A DNA stretch of 64,000 nt from Gemmatimonadota bacterium (GTDB lineage Bacteria; Gemmatimonadota; Gemmatimonadetes; Longimicrobiales; Gaopeijiaceae). Shown piece after piece: positions 8,016 through 16,718 of the stretch (positions are counted from its first letter, which is position 1; each line of letters opens with the position of its first letter). The stretch spans positions 62,001-126,000 of the forward strand of contig JAJDTB010000038.1 of the NCBI GenBank assembly GCA_022827345.1, given 5' to 3'. Below the pieces are notes generated by a model that was given only the letters and a program-made list of their open reading frames with translations, ran no database searches and had not been told where the DNA came from. The position numbers and the translations under genes are program-made.

Positions 8016-9008
8016 ATGCTGCGCCGCTTGAATGCCACGGCGGGGATTGTCCACGGGCTGCGGGTGGCCGCGTTCGTGTTGGCGATTGCATGGGCCGGGC
8101 CGTCCGGGCCCGCGATCGCACAGGGGCAGCACGCCTCGGTGCGGTCACAGGCGTCGCCCACTCCAGGTCCTCTCGTGCTGAAGCTCGGCGCGAGCACCCG
8201 GGCGGCCGCGCTCGGCGGCGCCTTCTGGACCGGCGACGGGGCCGATGCGGTCCTGCACCACCCCGCGCTGATCGGGGGCGAGGGATTCGGCGGCTCCCGG
8301 CAGCGGATCGGGGGAGCGACCCACATGGTCCTGAGCGGCAGCCGCGGCTGGCTGGGGGGCGCCGTCGCGGCGGGTATCTCCTTTCTCGAGTACGGGACCG
8401 GCGCCACGTCGCCGCTGGAGCTGCCGCGCGAGACGGCGGCGCTGATCGGGGGCGGCGACATGGCGGCCTCCGAGTACGTGGCGGCGCTGGGGTACGCCGA
8501 CGAGATGTTCGGGTTCGGCCTGGGGGTGGCGGCCAAGCTGATCGGCCAGCGGCTGGGCGGGCTGCGGGGCAACACGACGGCGGTCGATCTGGGCGCGGCG
8601 AGGGACATCGGGCCCTTCACCGCCGCGGTGTCCGTGCAGAACCTGGGCCGCGCGCTCAAGGTCGGCCGCCACGAGGTGCCGCTGGCGCGGCGCGTGGTGC
8701 TGGACGCCGGTACCGGCGGGCGCGCCCCGGCGGGACCCTTCGATATCGGGGCCGCCGTTCGCGTGGCGCGCGAGGGCGACGGGGAGATCGTGCCGGGTGG
8801 AGGCGTGGAGATCGCGTGGTGGCCGGTTCAGCGCCGGATCTTCATCGCCCGGATCGGGCTGAGGCGGCGGGCGGAGGGGGAATCGTCACCGTTCACCTTC
8901 GGCGCGGGGTTCGAGGGGGACCGCATCCGGATCGACTACGCGTACGGCGAGTACATGCACGAGGACCTCGCGGCGGACTCCCACAGGATCGGGATCGCGT
9001 TTCGGTAG
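8016..9008 (+). CDS. PorV/PorQ-like outer-membrane beta-barrel protein
   Basis: The start at 8016 gives 330 residues with a classic signal peptide (about residues 1-36, ending AIAQ). An ATG at 7956 lies inside the operator patch and is less likely. The mature part begins LVLKLGASTRAAALGGAFW and contains VLHHPALIGG, the N-terminal signature of PorV/UPF0164 barrels (usually PxAAxxLG..A...GDAxAxxxNPA). It is followed by repeated Gly-rich amphipathic strands (for example TTAVDLGAARDIGPFTAAVSV). PorV-type proteins act in the outer membrane, in Bacteroidota as a type IX secretion shuttle; in Gemmatimonadota the role is undefined. The gene is monocistronic and convergent with the hydrolase gene 33 bases downstream. 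Regulation probably runs through the tandem operator just upstream. Confidence 0.78.
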   Translation: MLRRLNATAGIVHGLRVAAFVLAIAWAGPSGPAIAQGQHASVRSQASPTPGPLVLKLGASTRAAALGGAFWTGDGADAVLHHPALIGGEGFGGSRQRIGGATHMVLSGSRGWLGGAVAAGISFLEYGTGATSPLELPRETAALIGGGDMAASEYVAALGYADEMFGFGLGVAAKLIGQRLGGLRGNTTAVDLGAARDIGPFTAAVSVQNLGRALKVGRHEVPLARRVVLDAGTGGRAPAGPFDIGAAVRVAREGDGEIVPGGGVEIAWWPVQRRIFIARIGLRRRAEGESSPFTFGAGFEGDRIRIDYAYGEYMHEDLAADSHRIGIAFR

Positions 9009-9041
9009 CAGCGCCCCCGTTCCCCGCGGCCACCGCCCCGC

Positions 9042-11009
9042 TCAGTCCCGTGGCACCCTCGCCGCCCGGAACCCCGGGTGCAGCCGAGCCAACCCCAGGT
9101 CATCGACCACAACGGTGCCGGCGTCGCTGCCGTCGAAGACCAGGGCGATCGCACGAAGCGTTCCCGGCGCGAACGCCGGATTGGCCGCCGCGAAGTCTCC
9201 CAGCGGGATCGAGAAATGCTGCAGGATCAGCTCCCAGGGGTTCGCGAAGCGCGCGTCTTCGATGTCGCGGCGGCGCAGGACCCGGATCGTGAGAGGCCTG
9301 CGCAGGGCGCCGTAGTCGGTCAGGCTGACGCGCGCGGTGTCCCCATCGGCGTCGATCGCCGCGACCGTCAGCCGCAGCGGCGGTTTTTCCTCGTCCGCGG
9401 CGCGATCGGCGCGGCGGTCCTCGCCGGCCTCCGCCGCCGGGCGGTTGGGGTCGCCCTCATCCCCCTCCTCCTCTTCCCCCTCGGCATCCGGGTGTTTGCG
9501 CGGCCCCGGCTCGTCGTTCAGGGCGCCGACGTGCATTTCGAGGGTGGTCTCGGGGCCGGCGGACCAGTCCGCGGCGAGGCCGTCCGGCAGCGTCAACGTG
9601 AACGTGGCGGGCGGCGCGGGGTCGTCGGAGCCACGGTAGCTGTTGTTCCAGCCCAGCCAGAGCGCCTGGTTGAGCTGGGACGACGAGGTGTTTGTGCGGT
9701 TGCTGGAGCGCAGATCGAGACGGCCCTCGCGCCAGGTGCTCATGTCGGTGCCGTGGAGGGTGACGCCCGGGACCGAGCCGGTTGTGACGTCGATGTCCTC
9801 CTCGAAGTCGGCGAGTGGGCGGAACGACGAGTCCATGAAGCGGGTGATGTACATCGTCTTCGGGAGCCAGCCGCCGGCGACGCGGTGGTCGCGGAAGAGC
9901 GGGCGGTAGCGGTCGTCGCCCTTGAGGGTGACGTCGAGGAAGGAGGAGACGAAGACGCGGCCGAACTCGCGCTGGTCCTCCGGTGGCAGGAGGCCGTCGA
10001 GCGCAAGGATGCGGGGGCTGCGGGGGCCGTTGTCGTGGGCGCCCCAGACGGTGTTCCACTGGCCGTGATTGGCGCGGTAGACGTAGACGGCCGATTTGAA
10101 GAAGTCGCTGCCCGGGGTGAACTGCGTGCGGTTGAAGATGCGGAGCCCGTGGAAGCTGGTGACGTCGCCGTCGTGGGAGCCGTGAAAGACGAGATAGTTG
10201 ATGTCGTGAAGCGGGGCGCGCTGGTCGGCCGGCAGGTACTGGCCGTCGACGGGGGCGATCGAGATCACGGCCCTGATGTCGAAACCGAAGTCGAACTCGA
10301 GCGAGGCGTCGTCGGGGTACCGGGTGAGGCGGTTGAAGGCGGCCGCAAGGGCCACCGCCTCGCCGCCGCGGGAGTGGCCGATGAGCGCGATGTTGCCCAT
10401 GTCGACGCGGTTGTGGAAGGGGCCGTCCGCATCGTCGTTGAAGCGCCGCCAGGCCTGCAGGTGCTTCAGCAGGAGCCAGCCCCGGCCGTCGTTCTCCTGG
10501 CGGATCCCGCCGTTGATGAAGTTCATGTCGACCGAGGCGAGGATGTAGCCGCGGCTGGCCAGCAGCTCGCCGAGCCAGTCGTACCCGGGGTCCGAGAAGT
10601 CGCGCATGTTGTGGTTGCCGTGGACAACCAGGACGAGCGGGTGCGGACCGGGGTCGTCGGGGTACCACACGCGGGCGTTGATCGGGAAGCTGTCGGGCGT
10701 GAAGCCCCAGTAGCTGTTCCGGGATTTCGCCGAGGCCCCCAGGCTGACCAGCTTCGAGGCGTCGACCGTCTCGGTGACGATCGCGACCGAGTCGCGGTAT
10801 TCGGCGCGGTTCCTGTCCGTGCCGCTGCCGTAGTAGAGGGTGAGGACGTCGTGCGGGCCGGAAAGGGCGGGGTTGGGGTGGTCGAGGTGGTGGCCGGAAA
10901 GGACGGTGGCCGCGTCGGACGGGGTGAGTTCCAGCGAGCCGGCGCAGGCGGTGGCGCCAGTGGCCGCGAGGAAGACCATGGTGGCCAGGATGGCGGTTCG
11001 CGTTCTCAT
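9042..11009 (-). CDS. Secreted alpha/beta hydrolase with C-terminal beta domain
   Basis: I take the ATG at 11009 (655 residues), which starts a signal peptide (MRTRTAILATMVFLAATGAT...). The hydrolase part shows the oxyanion loop HGNHN at 130-134 and the nucleophile elbow GHSRGGEA at 211-218, with Ser213. A later NYLVFHGSHDGDV supplies the acid, and YRANHGQWN a histidine candidate. From about residue 420 a second, strand-rich region with an acidic/proline-rich linker (GEEEEGDEGDP) follows, unlike simple esterases. It probably cleaves an ester in the periplasm or outside the cell; a chlorophyllase or PETase-like acyl hydrolase is possible, but the substrate cannot be read. The gene is transcribed towards the PorV-like gene and divergently from the DUF72 gene. 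Confidence 0.8.
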   Translation of the reverse strand: MRTRTAILATMVFLAATGATACAGSLELTPSDAATVLSGHHLDHPNPALSGPHDVLTLYYGSGTDRNRAEYRDSVAIVTETVDASKLVSLGASAKSRNSYWGFTPDSFPINARVWYPDDPGPHPLVLVVHGNHNMRDFSDPGYDWLGELLASRGYILASVDMNFINGGIRQENDGRGWLLLKHLQAWRRFNDDADGPFHNRVDMGNIALIGHSRGGEAVALAAAFNRLTRYPDDASLEFDFGFDIRAVISIAPVDGQYLPADQRAPLHDINYLVFHGSHDGDVTSFHGLRIFNRTQFTPGSDFFKSAVYVYRANHGQWNTVWGAHDNGPRSPRILALDGLLPPEDQREFGRVFVSSFLDVTLKGDDRYRPLFRDHRVAGGWLPKTMYITRFMDSSFRPLADFEEDIDVTTGSVPGVTLHGTDMSTWREGRLDLRSSNRTNTSSSQLNQALWLGWNNSYRGSDDPAPPATFTLTLPDGLAADWSAGPETTLEMHVGALNDEPGPRKHPDAEGEEEEGDEGDPNRPAAEAGEDRRADRAADEEKPPLRLTVAAIDADGDTARVSLTDYGALRRPLTIRVLRRRDIEDARFANPWELILQHFSIPLGDFAAANPAFAPGTLRAIALVFDGSDAGTVVVDDLGLARLHPGFRAARVPRD

Positions 11010-11061
11010 GGGGACATCATACGGTAAGGGCGGCCGTTCAACCATCGACGCGAGACGTGAC

Positions 11062-11796
11062 ATGACCCATCCCCGACTCTGGACCGGCACGAGCGGCTTC
11101 TCCTACAAGGAATGGAAGGGGAGCTTCTACCCCGAGAAGCTGCCCGCCACGAAGATGCTGGCGTACTACTCGCGCCAGCTGTCCAGCGTCGAGATCAACA
11201 ACACCTTTTACCGCCTGCCCCGCGCCGAACTGCTCGAGAAGTGGGCAGCGCAGGTCCCTGACGACTTCGCGTTCGTGTTGAAGGCGAGCAGGAGGATCAC
11301 CCACATGAAGCGCCTCAAGGATGCGGGCGATCCGCTGGAGTACCTTGTGCGGACTTCGGTGGGGGCCCTGGGATCGCGGCTCGGCCCCATCCTGTTTCAG
11401 CTGCCGCCCTACCTGCGCGCCGACGTGGAGCGCCTCGCCGACTTCCTGGCGCTTCTGTCCGAAGGGGTGGGCGCCCCCGACGGCTTCCGCGCCGCCTTCG
11501 AGTTCCGGCACGCCAGCTGGTTCACCGAAGAGGTCTACCAGGCGCTGGCCGATCGGGGCGCCGCGCTGGTTACCGCGGACACCGGCGACGGTGAGGCCCC
11601 GGTCGTGGAGACGGCCGGATTCGGGTACGCGCGGTTGCGCCGGCCCGGCTACGGCGAGGCGGAGCTGCGCGACTGGGCAGCCGCCCTGCAGCGCCCCGCG
11701 TGGAGCGATGTCTTCGTCTTCTTCAAGCACGAGGACGAGGGCGCGGGACCGCGGATGGCGGCGGGATTCGACAAGGCCTGGGGCGCGGCGAGCTGA
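11062..11796 (+). CDS. DUF72 family protein (TIM-barrel, YecE-like)
   Basis: From the ATG at 11062 the product is 244 residues, the usual DUF72 length. The hallmarks are WTGTSGFSYKEWKGSFYP near the start, YYSRQLSSVEINNTFYRLP, FVLKASRRITHMKRL, GPILFQLPPYLR and the end DVFVFFKHEDEGAGP. The family is a TIM barrel found in nearly all bacteria, and its biochemical role is still unproved. No signal peptide. The gene has its own promoter region shared with the divergent hydrolase (53 bases between starts). An upstream extension of the frame overlaps the hydrolase gene and is not needed. Confidence 0.93.
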   Translation: MTHPRLWTGTSGFSYKEWKGSFYPEKLPATKMLAYYSRQLSSVEINNTFYRLPRAELLEKWAAQVPDDFAFVLKASRRITHMKRLKDAGDPLEYLVRTSVGALGSRLGPILFQLPPYLRADVERLADFLALLSEGVGAPDGFRAAFEFRHASWFTEEVYQALADRGAALVTADTGDGEAPVVETAGFGYARLRRPGYGEAELRDWAAALQRPAWSDVFVFFKHEDEGAGPRMAAGFDKAWGAAS

Positions 11797-11833
11797 ATCA
11801 GTCCGTGCCGCGCGGTCGGTGCACCCGGCGCCC

Positions 11834-11995
11834 TCAGTTGCCCGAAGGGGTCCCCAGCCGGTGGTCGAGTTCCCACGAGCCCACCTCCAACAGCGCCTCC
11901 TCATCCGTCCAGTCGAAGCGTAGCGGCGCGATCGTGATCATGCCCGCCACGAACGCCTCGGTGTCGCTTTCCGGGGGGATGCGTGTCCGGCGGAG
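11834..11995 (-). pseudogene. surE: Remnant of the surE (5'/3'-nucleotidase) 3' end
   Basis: On the minus strand a short frame ending in TGA at 11834-11836 reads ...PPESDTEAFVAGMITIAPL and then RFDWTDEEALLEVGS. This resembles the SurE C-terminus, where a D-T-D-x-x-A-V-x-x-G-x-V-S-I-T-P-L strand is followed by a short tail. An in-frame stop at 11996-11998 cuts it, and no SurE N-terminal motif (the NDDG loop) is found between here and hipA. About 50 codons are left. The assignment rests on one motif and could be chance. Confidence 0.4.
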
Positions 11996-12045
11996 TCAAA
12001 CCGGGGCGGAATACGCGCAGAGAGCCTGCGTGGACGACCGCTACA

Positions 12046-13329
12046 CTACCGCGGGCTCGCTGGACGCGCACCGGTCAGAGGCAACCGCTTCAGGTTCTTC
12101 TCGATCGCCGTACGCGTCTCCGCGGAGATCCCCAGGCGCCGCGTTTCCCTTGCCCATACGCTCATGAAGCGCTCCACCATCTCGCGCGCCGCCGTCACGA
12201 CCAGCTGCTGCGGCAACCGTGCCGCGGAGGCGAGGCGCGCAAGCAGATCCTCCGAAAGGTCCGAGAACCGGCGCAGGCCGCCGATCCATTCCAGAGCCAT
12301 CGTGTCATCGTCAGCGTAAGCGATCGTCGAGACCATGTCGTAGGCCGGTGTCAATTCAGGGTTCCGGCGGTCCCGGTAGATCACCGACCAGTTCTTCAGG
12401 TGCGCGTCCCCGTTGCCGATCAGGGTACAGAAGACCAGGCGGCCGACAAACTCCACCACGCCATTTGTCCCGATTTCTCGTCCGATGACCTCGGCGATGT
12501 CATCGTAACCCGCACGGATGTACTTCTGCTCAGGGTAGGCTCCGAGCACCTGGGCGAAGTCCTCGGTGTGCACGCGGGTGCCGCCGTCCTGCCGGTCGAA
12601 GCGCCGTATGGCAAGTGCATTCCCGCTCCCCGCGCGGAATCCGCGCGGCAGATTCCGGATCGATTCCACCGGGATCAGCCTCGTCTCCGGCACATCGATG
12701 CCGACGGCCGCGGCGAGCCGCATCATTGCGTGCTCCTGCTCGGGCAGGCCGGGAAAGGACTCCGACGGCAGCTTCACAATCCAGGAACCGCCGACCCCGT
12801 GCGTCGGGATTGTCAGGCGCCCGGCCGTCATTGCCGCCGAGAGCTTCAACTGGACCCCTGCCACCGAAAACCTGAGGGGCGCCGGAGACCGGAGCAGCGG
12901 GCTCCCGGCTGCATCAGGCGTATCGCGCTTGCTCCCGCTCCGTCCGATCTCACCGGCACCGCCGCCCGTTTCCTTCCAGGCCTGTGCCAGGGGGACGACG
13001 GTCACCGCACCTGGAAGATCTTCGCCGAGCGCAGAAAGGAGCGCGAACTCGGCACGCGGATCGACACCGGCGGCCCGCGCCAGGTACTCGCGCAACGGAC
13101 CCTCCGGCAGGAGGTTGGAAAAGAACGGATGGGTCCACATCCGGGTCGGTTCGATGTCGGTGATCAGTCCGCCGAAGGGATCCCGGAAGGACAGGCTCAG
13201 CGTGGGCCGCTGCCGATCGTCGATGTACGCCCGGTCGAAACCGAAGACGATCTGGTCGCGACCGATTCGGGTAAGGGTGCCGATCGACCGGCCGTGAAGA
13301 CGGACATCGAGGACGCCGAGGTCAGCCAT
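12046..13329 (-). CDS. hipA: HipA-family serine/threonine kinase toxin
   Basis: The preferred start is the ATG at 13329, which overlaps the hipB stop (ATGGCTGA arrangement); an ATG 9 bases upstream also works. The 427-residue protein has the HipA N-terminal domain (VLDVRLHGRSIGTL... FSNLLPEGPLREYLA), the substrate-phosphate loop SVAGVQLKLS near residue 158 and the ATP-binding VKLPS. The catalytic loop is IGNGDAHLKNW (Asp308, Asn313), and the metal-binding motif is AYDM (Asp331). All kinase residues appear intact. Family knowledge: HipA enzymes phosphorylate aminoacyl-tRNA synthetases such as GltX and induce growth arrest. It is expected to be neutralised and co-repressed by HipB from the gene before it. 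A low-complexity insert at residues 122-150 separates the N-domain from the kinase core. Confidence 0.92.
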   Translation of the reverse strand: MADLGVLDVRLHGRSIGTLTRIGRDQIVFGFDRAYIDDRQRPTLSLSFRDPFGGLITDIEPTRMWTHPFFSNLLPEGPLREYLARAAGVDPRAEFALLSALGEDLPGAVTVVPLAQAWKETGGGAGEIGRSGSKRDTPDAAGSPLLRSPAPLRFSVAGVQLKLSAAMTAGRLTIPTHGVGGSWIVKLPSESFPGLPEQEHAMMRLAAAVGIDVPETRLIPVESIRNLPRGFRAGSGNALAIRRFDRQDGGTRVHTEDFAQVLGAYPEQKYIRAGYDDIAEVIGREIGTNGVVEFVGRLVFCTLIGNGDAHLKNWSVIYRDRRNPELTPAYDMVSTIAYADDDTMALEWIGGLRRFSDLSEDLLARLASAARLPQQLVVTAAREMVERFMSVWARETRRLGISAETRTAIEKNLKRLPLTGARPASPR

Positions 13330-13603
13330 CGTCCGCACTTGGGCCGTCCCCGGCCCGGACAGGACCCGCGCCCAGCGCCAGGGCCGCCGGGACGACCTTC
13401 CGGGGAACGAGCATCAACTCCACGCCGAGGGCTCGCGCCAACTCCACCACGCTGGACGCTCGCGGGTCCACGCCACCGCCCTCGATCCTGGAGACCTGTG
13501 CCTGCGTCAGCCCCGCGAGTTCACCGAGGGCCCGTTGACTGAGCCGTTGAGCGGTACGTTCGGCCCTGAGCGTACCCACAATCTCAAGGATGGTCGGATG
13601 CAT
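13322..13603 (-). CDS. hipB: HipB-like XRE antitoxin and autorepressor
   Basis: A 93-residue protein with a helix-turn-helix: LSQRALGELAGLTQAQVSRIE covers residues 21-41, with the recognition helix at TQAQVSRIE. Residues 48-67 (RASSVVELARALGVELMLV) form the last helix and a strand used for dimerisation, as in HipB. The Ala/Gly-rich C-terminal tail may be the disordered degradation tag. It should bind HipA and repress the hipBA promoter. The gene precedes hipA with an 8-base overlap; the AT-rich region upstream contains a good sigma-70-like promoter. Confidence 0.87.
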   Translation of the reverse strand: MHPTILEIVGTLRAERTAQRLSQRALGELAGLTQAQVSRIEGGGVDPRASSVVELARALGVELMLVPRKVVPAALALGAGPVRAGDGPSADDG

Positions 13604-13654
13604 GCTTCGAGTCCCGTGTGATACGGTATGCGATATGTTTTGGTAAGAAAATAT

Positions 13655-13683
13655 ATTTTACTATATTGATAAGCGATTTACAA
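13655..13683 (-). promoter_or_regulatory. Candidate sigma-70-type promoter for hipBA
   Basis: Read on the minus strand, TTGTAA (13683-13678) and TAAAAT (13660-13655) are separated by 17 bases. This places transcription start near 13648, some 45 bases before the hipB ATG. The surrounding 13620-13690 stretch is strikingly AT-rich for this genome. Classic HipB half-sites of the E. coli type are not obvious. Confidence 0.45.
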
Positions 13684-13873
13684 TACTTTGGCGTATTCAT
13701 CATTCCGGGACGCCTCGTCAACCAGCCTGCTGCACCGTTGAAACCTGCCCGGCTGACCGGTGTAACGCAGGTTGGATGCCAATCCGCCTTGACACGCTCC
13801 GAGCGACTTGCCGATCATGCACGATGCACGCCGGACGGTCCGAAGCGTGCCGCCAGGCCAGGAAGGAAGCACG

Positions 13874-14827
13874 ATGATCATCAGGGTCAGCAAACGCAGC
13901 GACATCCCCTCGTCGGAGATCACGCCCGAGTCGGCGTACATCAATCGCCGCAAGTTCCTGGGGGCCTCCGCCGGGATCGGGGCGGCGGCATTCCTGGGGG
14001 TGGACCCTGTCCGGGCCGACACCGCGTTCCCCGGCGGCCACCGCGCCCACCAGGATGACGAGCCCAACACCCTGGAAGAGATCACCAGCTACAACAACTT
14101 CTACGAGTTCGGCACCGGCAAGGAGGATCCGTCCAAGCGGGCCCACGCGCTCGTCACCTCACCGTGGACCGTGAAGGTCGACGGCCTCTGCAACAATCCG
14201 GCCGACTATCAGCTCGAGGACTTCATCAAGCCGTCGACGATCGAAGACCGGACCTACCGGCTCCGCTGCGTCGAGGCGTGGTCGATGGTGGTGCCGTGGC
14301 GCGGCTTTCCGCTGGCCGACATCATCAGCCGCGCCGATCCGCTCGGCAGCGCGACCCACGTCGCCTTCGAGACGCTGTGGGATCCGGAGCAGATGCCCGA
14401 ACGCATGTGGCGGCCCCGGATCGACTGGCCGTACCGCGAAGGATTGCGCCTGGACGAGGCCATGCACCCCCTGGCCTTCCTGGTCACGGGTCTCTACGGC
14501 AAGGATCTCCCCAACCAGAACGGCGCCCCGCTGCGGCTGGCGGTTCCCTGGAAGTACGGCTTCAAGAGCATCAAGTCCATCGTGCGCATCACCTTCACCG
14601 ACGAGGAGCCGCCCACGACCTGGGCGACCCAGACGCCGCGCGAGTACGGGTTCTATTCCAACGTGAACCCGGATGTGAAGCACCCCCGCTGGAGCCAGGC
14701 GCGCGAGAAACGGATCGACGGCAGCAAGCTCTTCGGATACCGCTGGCTGGACACGCAGTTCCTGAACGGGTACGCGGACGAGGTCGGCCATCTGTACGAG
14801 GGGATGGACCTGAAGAAGTACTTCTGA
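13874..14827 (+). CDS. msrP: Protein-methionine-sulfoxide reductase catalytic subunit MsrP
   Basis: I start at the ATG at 13874 because AGGAAGG lies just upstream and it opens a Tat signal peptide with NRRKFLG at residues 24-30. The 317-residue protein carries the sulfite-oxidase-fold features of MsrP: TSPWTVKVDGLC near residue 96, RCVEAWSMVVPW with the molybdenum-ligand Cys132, and GAPLRLAVPWKYGFKS. MsrP reduces methionine sulfoxide in periplasmic proteins using electrons from MsrQ and the quinone pool, which repairs the envelope after oxidative or chlorine stress. It lies 2 bases before msrQ, the classic msrPQ pair. The length matches the family. Confidence 0.95.
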   Translation: MIIRVSKRSDIPSSEITPESAYINRRKFLGASAGIGAAAFLGVDPVRADTAFPGGHRAHQDDEPNTLEEITSYNNFYEFGTGKEDPSKRAHALVTSPWTVKVDGLCNNPADYQLEDFIKPSTIEDRTYRLRCVEAWSMVVPWRGFPLADIISRADPLGSATHVAFETLWDPEQMPERMWRPRIDWPYREGLRLDEAMHPLAFLVTGLYGKDLPNQNGAPLRLAVPWKYGFKSIKSIVRITFTDEEPPTTWATQTPREYGFYSNVNPDVKHPRWSQAREKRIDGSKLFGYRWLDTQFLNGYADEVGHLYEGMDLKKYF

Positions 14828-14829
14828 CG

Positions 14830-15456
14830 GTGAGCCGCGCGCGGCGATCCCGCACCAAAGCCAATCCCCGGCGGCAGATCCTCCTGCTGAAGACGGCCAT
14901 CTGGGCGATCGGAGTGACGCCGGTCGTCTGGCTGGCCGTCGCGTTCTTCCAGCGCGATCTGGGCGTGAATCCGGTCGAGAAGATCATCCACATCCAGGGG
15001 CGCTGGACCCTGGTCTTCCTGCTGGCGGCGATGGCGGTCACGCCGATCCGGCGCCTCACCGGCTGGAACCGGATCATACAGGTGCGGCGCCTGGTGGGGC
15101 TCTTCGCCTTCTTCCACGCCTGCGTGCATTTTCTTGCCTACGCGGGGATGGAGCAGCTGTTCGCGCTGCAGTACATCGTCGCCGATGTCGTGGACCGGCG
15201 ATACATCACGGCCGGGTTCGCCGGCCTGGTGCTGATGATCCCGCTCGCGGTCACGTCGACCAGGGGATGGATCCGTCGGCTGGGCAAGCGCTGGCAGAAG
15301 CTGCACCGGCTCGCATACGTCGCGGCTGGGCTGGGCGTCCTGCACTACTTCTGGAAGGTGAAGGGCGACACCTTCTGGCCGCTGCTCGCGGCGGTGACGC
15401 TGGCCGGGCTGTTCGCGGTGCGGCTGGTGCACCGGAGGAAGTCCCGACGGAGATAG
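14830..15456 (+). CDS. msrQ: Heme-binding membrane subunit MsrQ
   Basis: From a GTG at 14830 the protein has 208 residues and about six hydrophobic helices: AIWAIGVTPVVWLAVAFF, TLVFLLAAMAVTPI, LVGLFAFFHACVHFLAY, AGFAGLVLMIPLAVTS, LAYVAAGLGVLHYFW and FWPLLAAVTLAGLFAV. Histidines in the helices (FFHACVHF, KLHRLAY, VLHYF) are the heme ligands of the ferric-reductase-like YedZ fold. It passes electrons from the quinol pool to MsrP across the inner membrane. Start choice: the GTG follows the msrP stop by two bases and keeps the basic N-terminal RARRSRTKANPRR segment inside. Confidence 0.94.
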   Translation: MSRARRSRTKANPRRQILLLKTAIWAIGVTPVVWLAVAFFQRDLGVNPVEKIIHIQGRWTLVFLLAAMAVTPIRRLTGWNRIIQVRRLVGLFAFFHACVHFLAYAGMEQLFALQYIVADVVDRRYITAGFAGLVLMIPLAVTSTRGWIRRLGKRWQKLHRLAYVAAGLGVLHYFWKVKGDTFWPLLAAVTLAGLFAVRLVHRRKSRRR

Positions 15457-15587
15457 TGGCGCTGACGGACCTCGAGCTCGACCGCATCGTCATCCACGCC
15501 GGCTCCGAGACCTGTCCGCTAACGGATGGCATCCGCGCGGTGTCGGCAAAGCGGCTTCTCGCGGATCTGCCGGCGCCCCGAGCTTGA
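15456..15587 (+). CDS. Possible 43-residue ORF coupled to msrQ
   Basis: A GTG overlaps the msrQ stop codon (TAGTG) and opens a frame of 43 codons ending at 15587. The peptide begins ALTDLELDRIVIHAG and contains one cysteine; nothing resembles a known family. It may be a genuine coupled micro-gene, the rest of a lost gene, or chance. About 60 bases of non-coding DNA follow before the DUF4159 gene. Confidence 0.25.
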   Translation: MALTDLELDRIVIHAGSETCPLTDGIRAVSAKRLLADLPAPRA

Positions 15588-15650
15588 CACGCTCCGTGTC
15601 GCAGATCGATCATCCACCCGTGTGGCCGGGAGCCGACAGTTCGTGGAGGC

Positions 15651-16652
15651 GTGAACCTGGTGCGGGGATCGGTGAGCGGCCCCGCGGCGACAGCTGAATG
15701 GAAGGTGAGGGTGGCGCTTTTGCGGCGAGAAGGTTGGGCGGCGTGGCCGATGCCGGCCCTGGCGCCGTGCCTGCTGGCGACAGTGATGCTGACCGGCGAG
15801 CACGGGCCCGAGGGCGACGGCAGCTTCGCGGGCAACCCGGCCCGGCCGGAGGCTCTTGCCAGCGAACCACCCACGCCCGCCGCCGGACCGACGTTCCTTG
15901 CAGGTGCGCCGTCGTTCCCGCACTCCCTGCCGGACGACCCCTTCGCGAGCCCCCCGGACGCCCCCGACGCCGCTCAATTCCCGCCCCCCGAATGGCACGA
16001 GTTCTACTTCACCCGGGCAGCCTACTCCTCCTATGGCCGCGGGTGGGGACGCCGGAGCAACAGCTGGGCCACCGACTATCCCAAGTCCGACCGCCAGTTC
16101 CTGACCGTCCTGCAGCGCCTGACCAACCTCGACGCCTTCAGCTACGAGAACGCGGTGCTGCTCACCGACGAGAGCATTCGCCGCTATCCGTTCCTGTACG
16201 CCCTCGAAGTCGGCTACATGAGTCTCTCGCCCGCCGAGATCGAGGGACTGCGCGACTACCTGATGGCGGGCGGATTCCTCGTCATCGACGATTTCTGGGG
16301 GACGCAGGAGTGGCTGCAGTTCGAGTACCAGATGAGCCTGGTCTTCCCCAGCCGGCCGATCGTCGACCTGGACCTCGAGCACCCCGTCTTCAGCACCTTC
16401 TACGACATCGAAGAGATCATGCAGGTGCCCGCGTACGGGCGCTGGGGCGGGCGGACCAGCGAGCGCGACGGGTACGTGCCCTACGTGAAGGGGATCCACG
16501 ACGACGAGGGGCGGCTGATGGTCATCGTCAACTGGAACACCGATCTCGGCGACGCCTGGGAGTGGGCCGAGCAACCCGACTACCCGCTCCAGTACTCCAC
16601 CTTTGCGTTCCAGATGGGCGTCAACATGATCATCTACGCAATGAGCCACTGA
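15651..16652 (+). CDS. DUF4159 protein, first copy
   Basis: This 333-residue product from a GTG at 15651 has a hydrophobic segment around residues 34-48 (MPALAPCLLATVMLT) that may be a signal or anchor, then a proline/alanine-rich linker. The DUF4159 domain starts near residue 112 with EFYFTRAAYSSYGRGWGRRS and runs to the end. It includes YPFLYALEVGYMSLSPAEIE and LRDYLMAGGFLVIDDFWG, the glutamine-amidotransferase-like Rossmann core of this family, and ends NTDLGDAWEWAEQ...MIIYAMSH. No catalytic cysteine sits at the usual elbow, so a structural or binding role is more likely. Such genes accompany MoxR/VWA operons in Gemmatimonadota and Planctomycetota. A second copy lies at 24462. Confidence 0.85.
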   Translation: MNLVRGSVSGPAATAEWKVRVALLRREGWAAWPMPALAPCLLATVMLTGEHGPEGDGSFAGNPARPEALASEPPTPAAGPTFLAGAPSFPHSLPDDPFASPPDAPDAAQFPPPEWHEFYFTRAAYSSYGRGWGRRSNSWATDYPKSDRQFLTVLQRLTNLDAFSYENAVLLTDESIRRYPFLYALEVGYMSLSPAEIEGLRDYLMAGGFLVIDDFWGTQEWLQFEYQMSLVFPSRPIVDLDLEHPVFSTFYDIEEIMQVPAYGRWGGRTSERDGYVPYVKGIHDDEGRLMVIVNWNTDLGDAWEWAEQPDYPLQYSTFAFQMGVNMIIYAMSH

Positions 16653-16718
16653 GTATATGAGTAGCCTCGAAGCGCCGGGCGGCCGGCGCGCGCGACCGGA
16701 GCCGGGCAGGCAAGTCCC

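Noticed and set aside
9078-11027. A 649-codon plus-strand frame
   Set aside because: Antisense to the alpha/beta hydrolase, whose GHSRGG elbow and signal peptide show the real strand.
13643-13661. GTAAGAAAATATATTTTAC as a third copy of the tandem operator
   Set aside because: It is 19 bases instead of 16, has no partner 21 bases away and overlaps a simple hipBA promoter.
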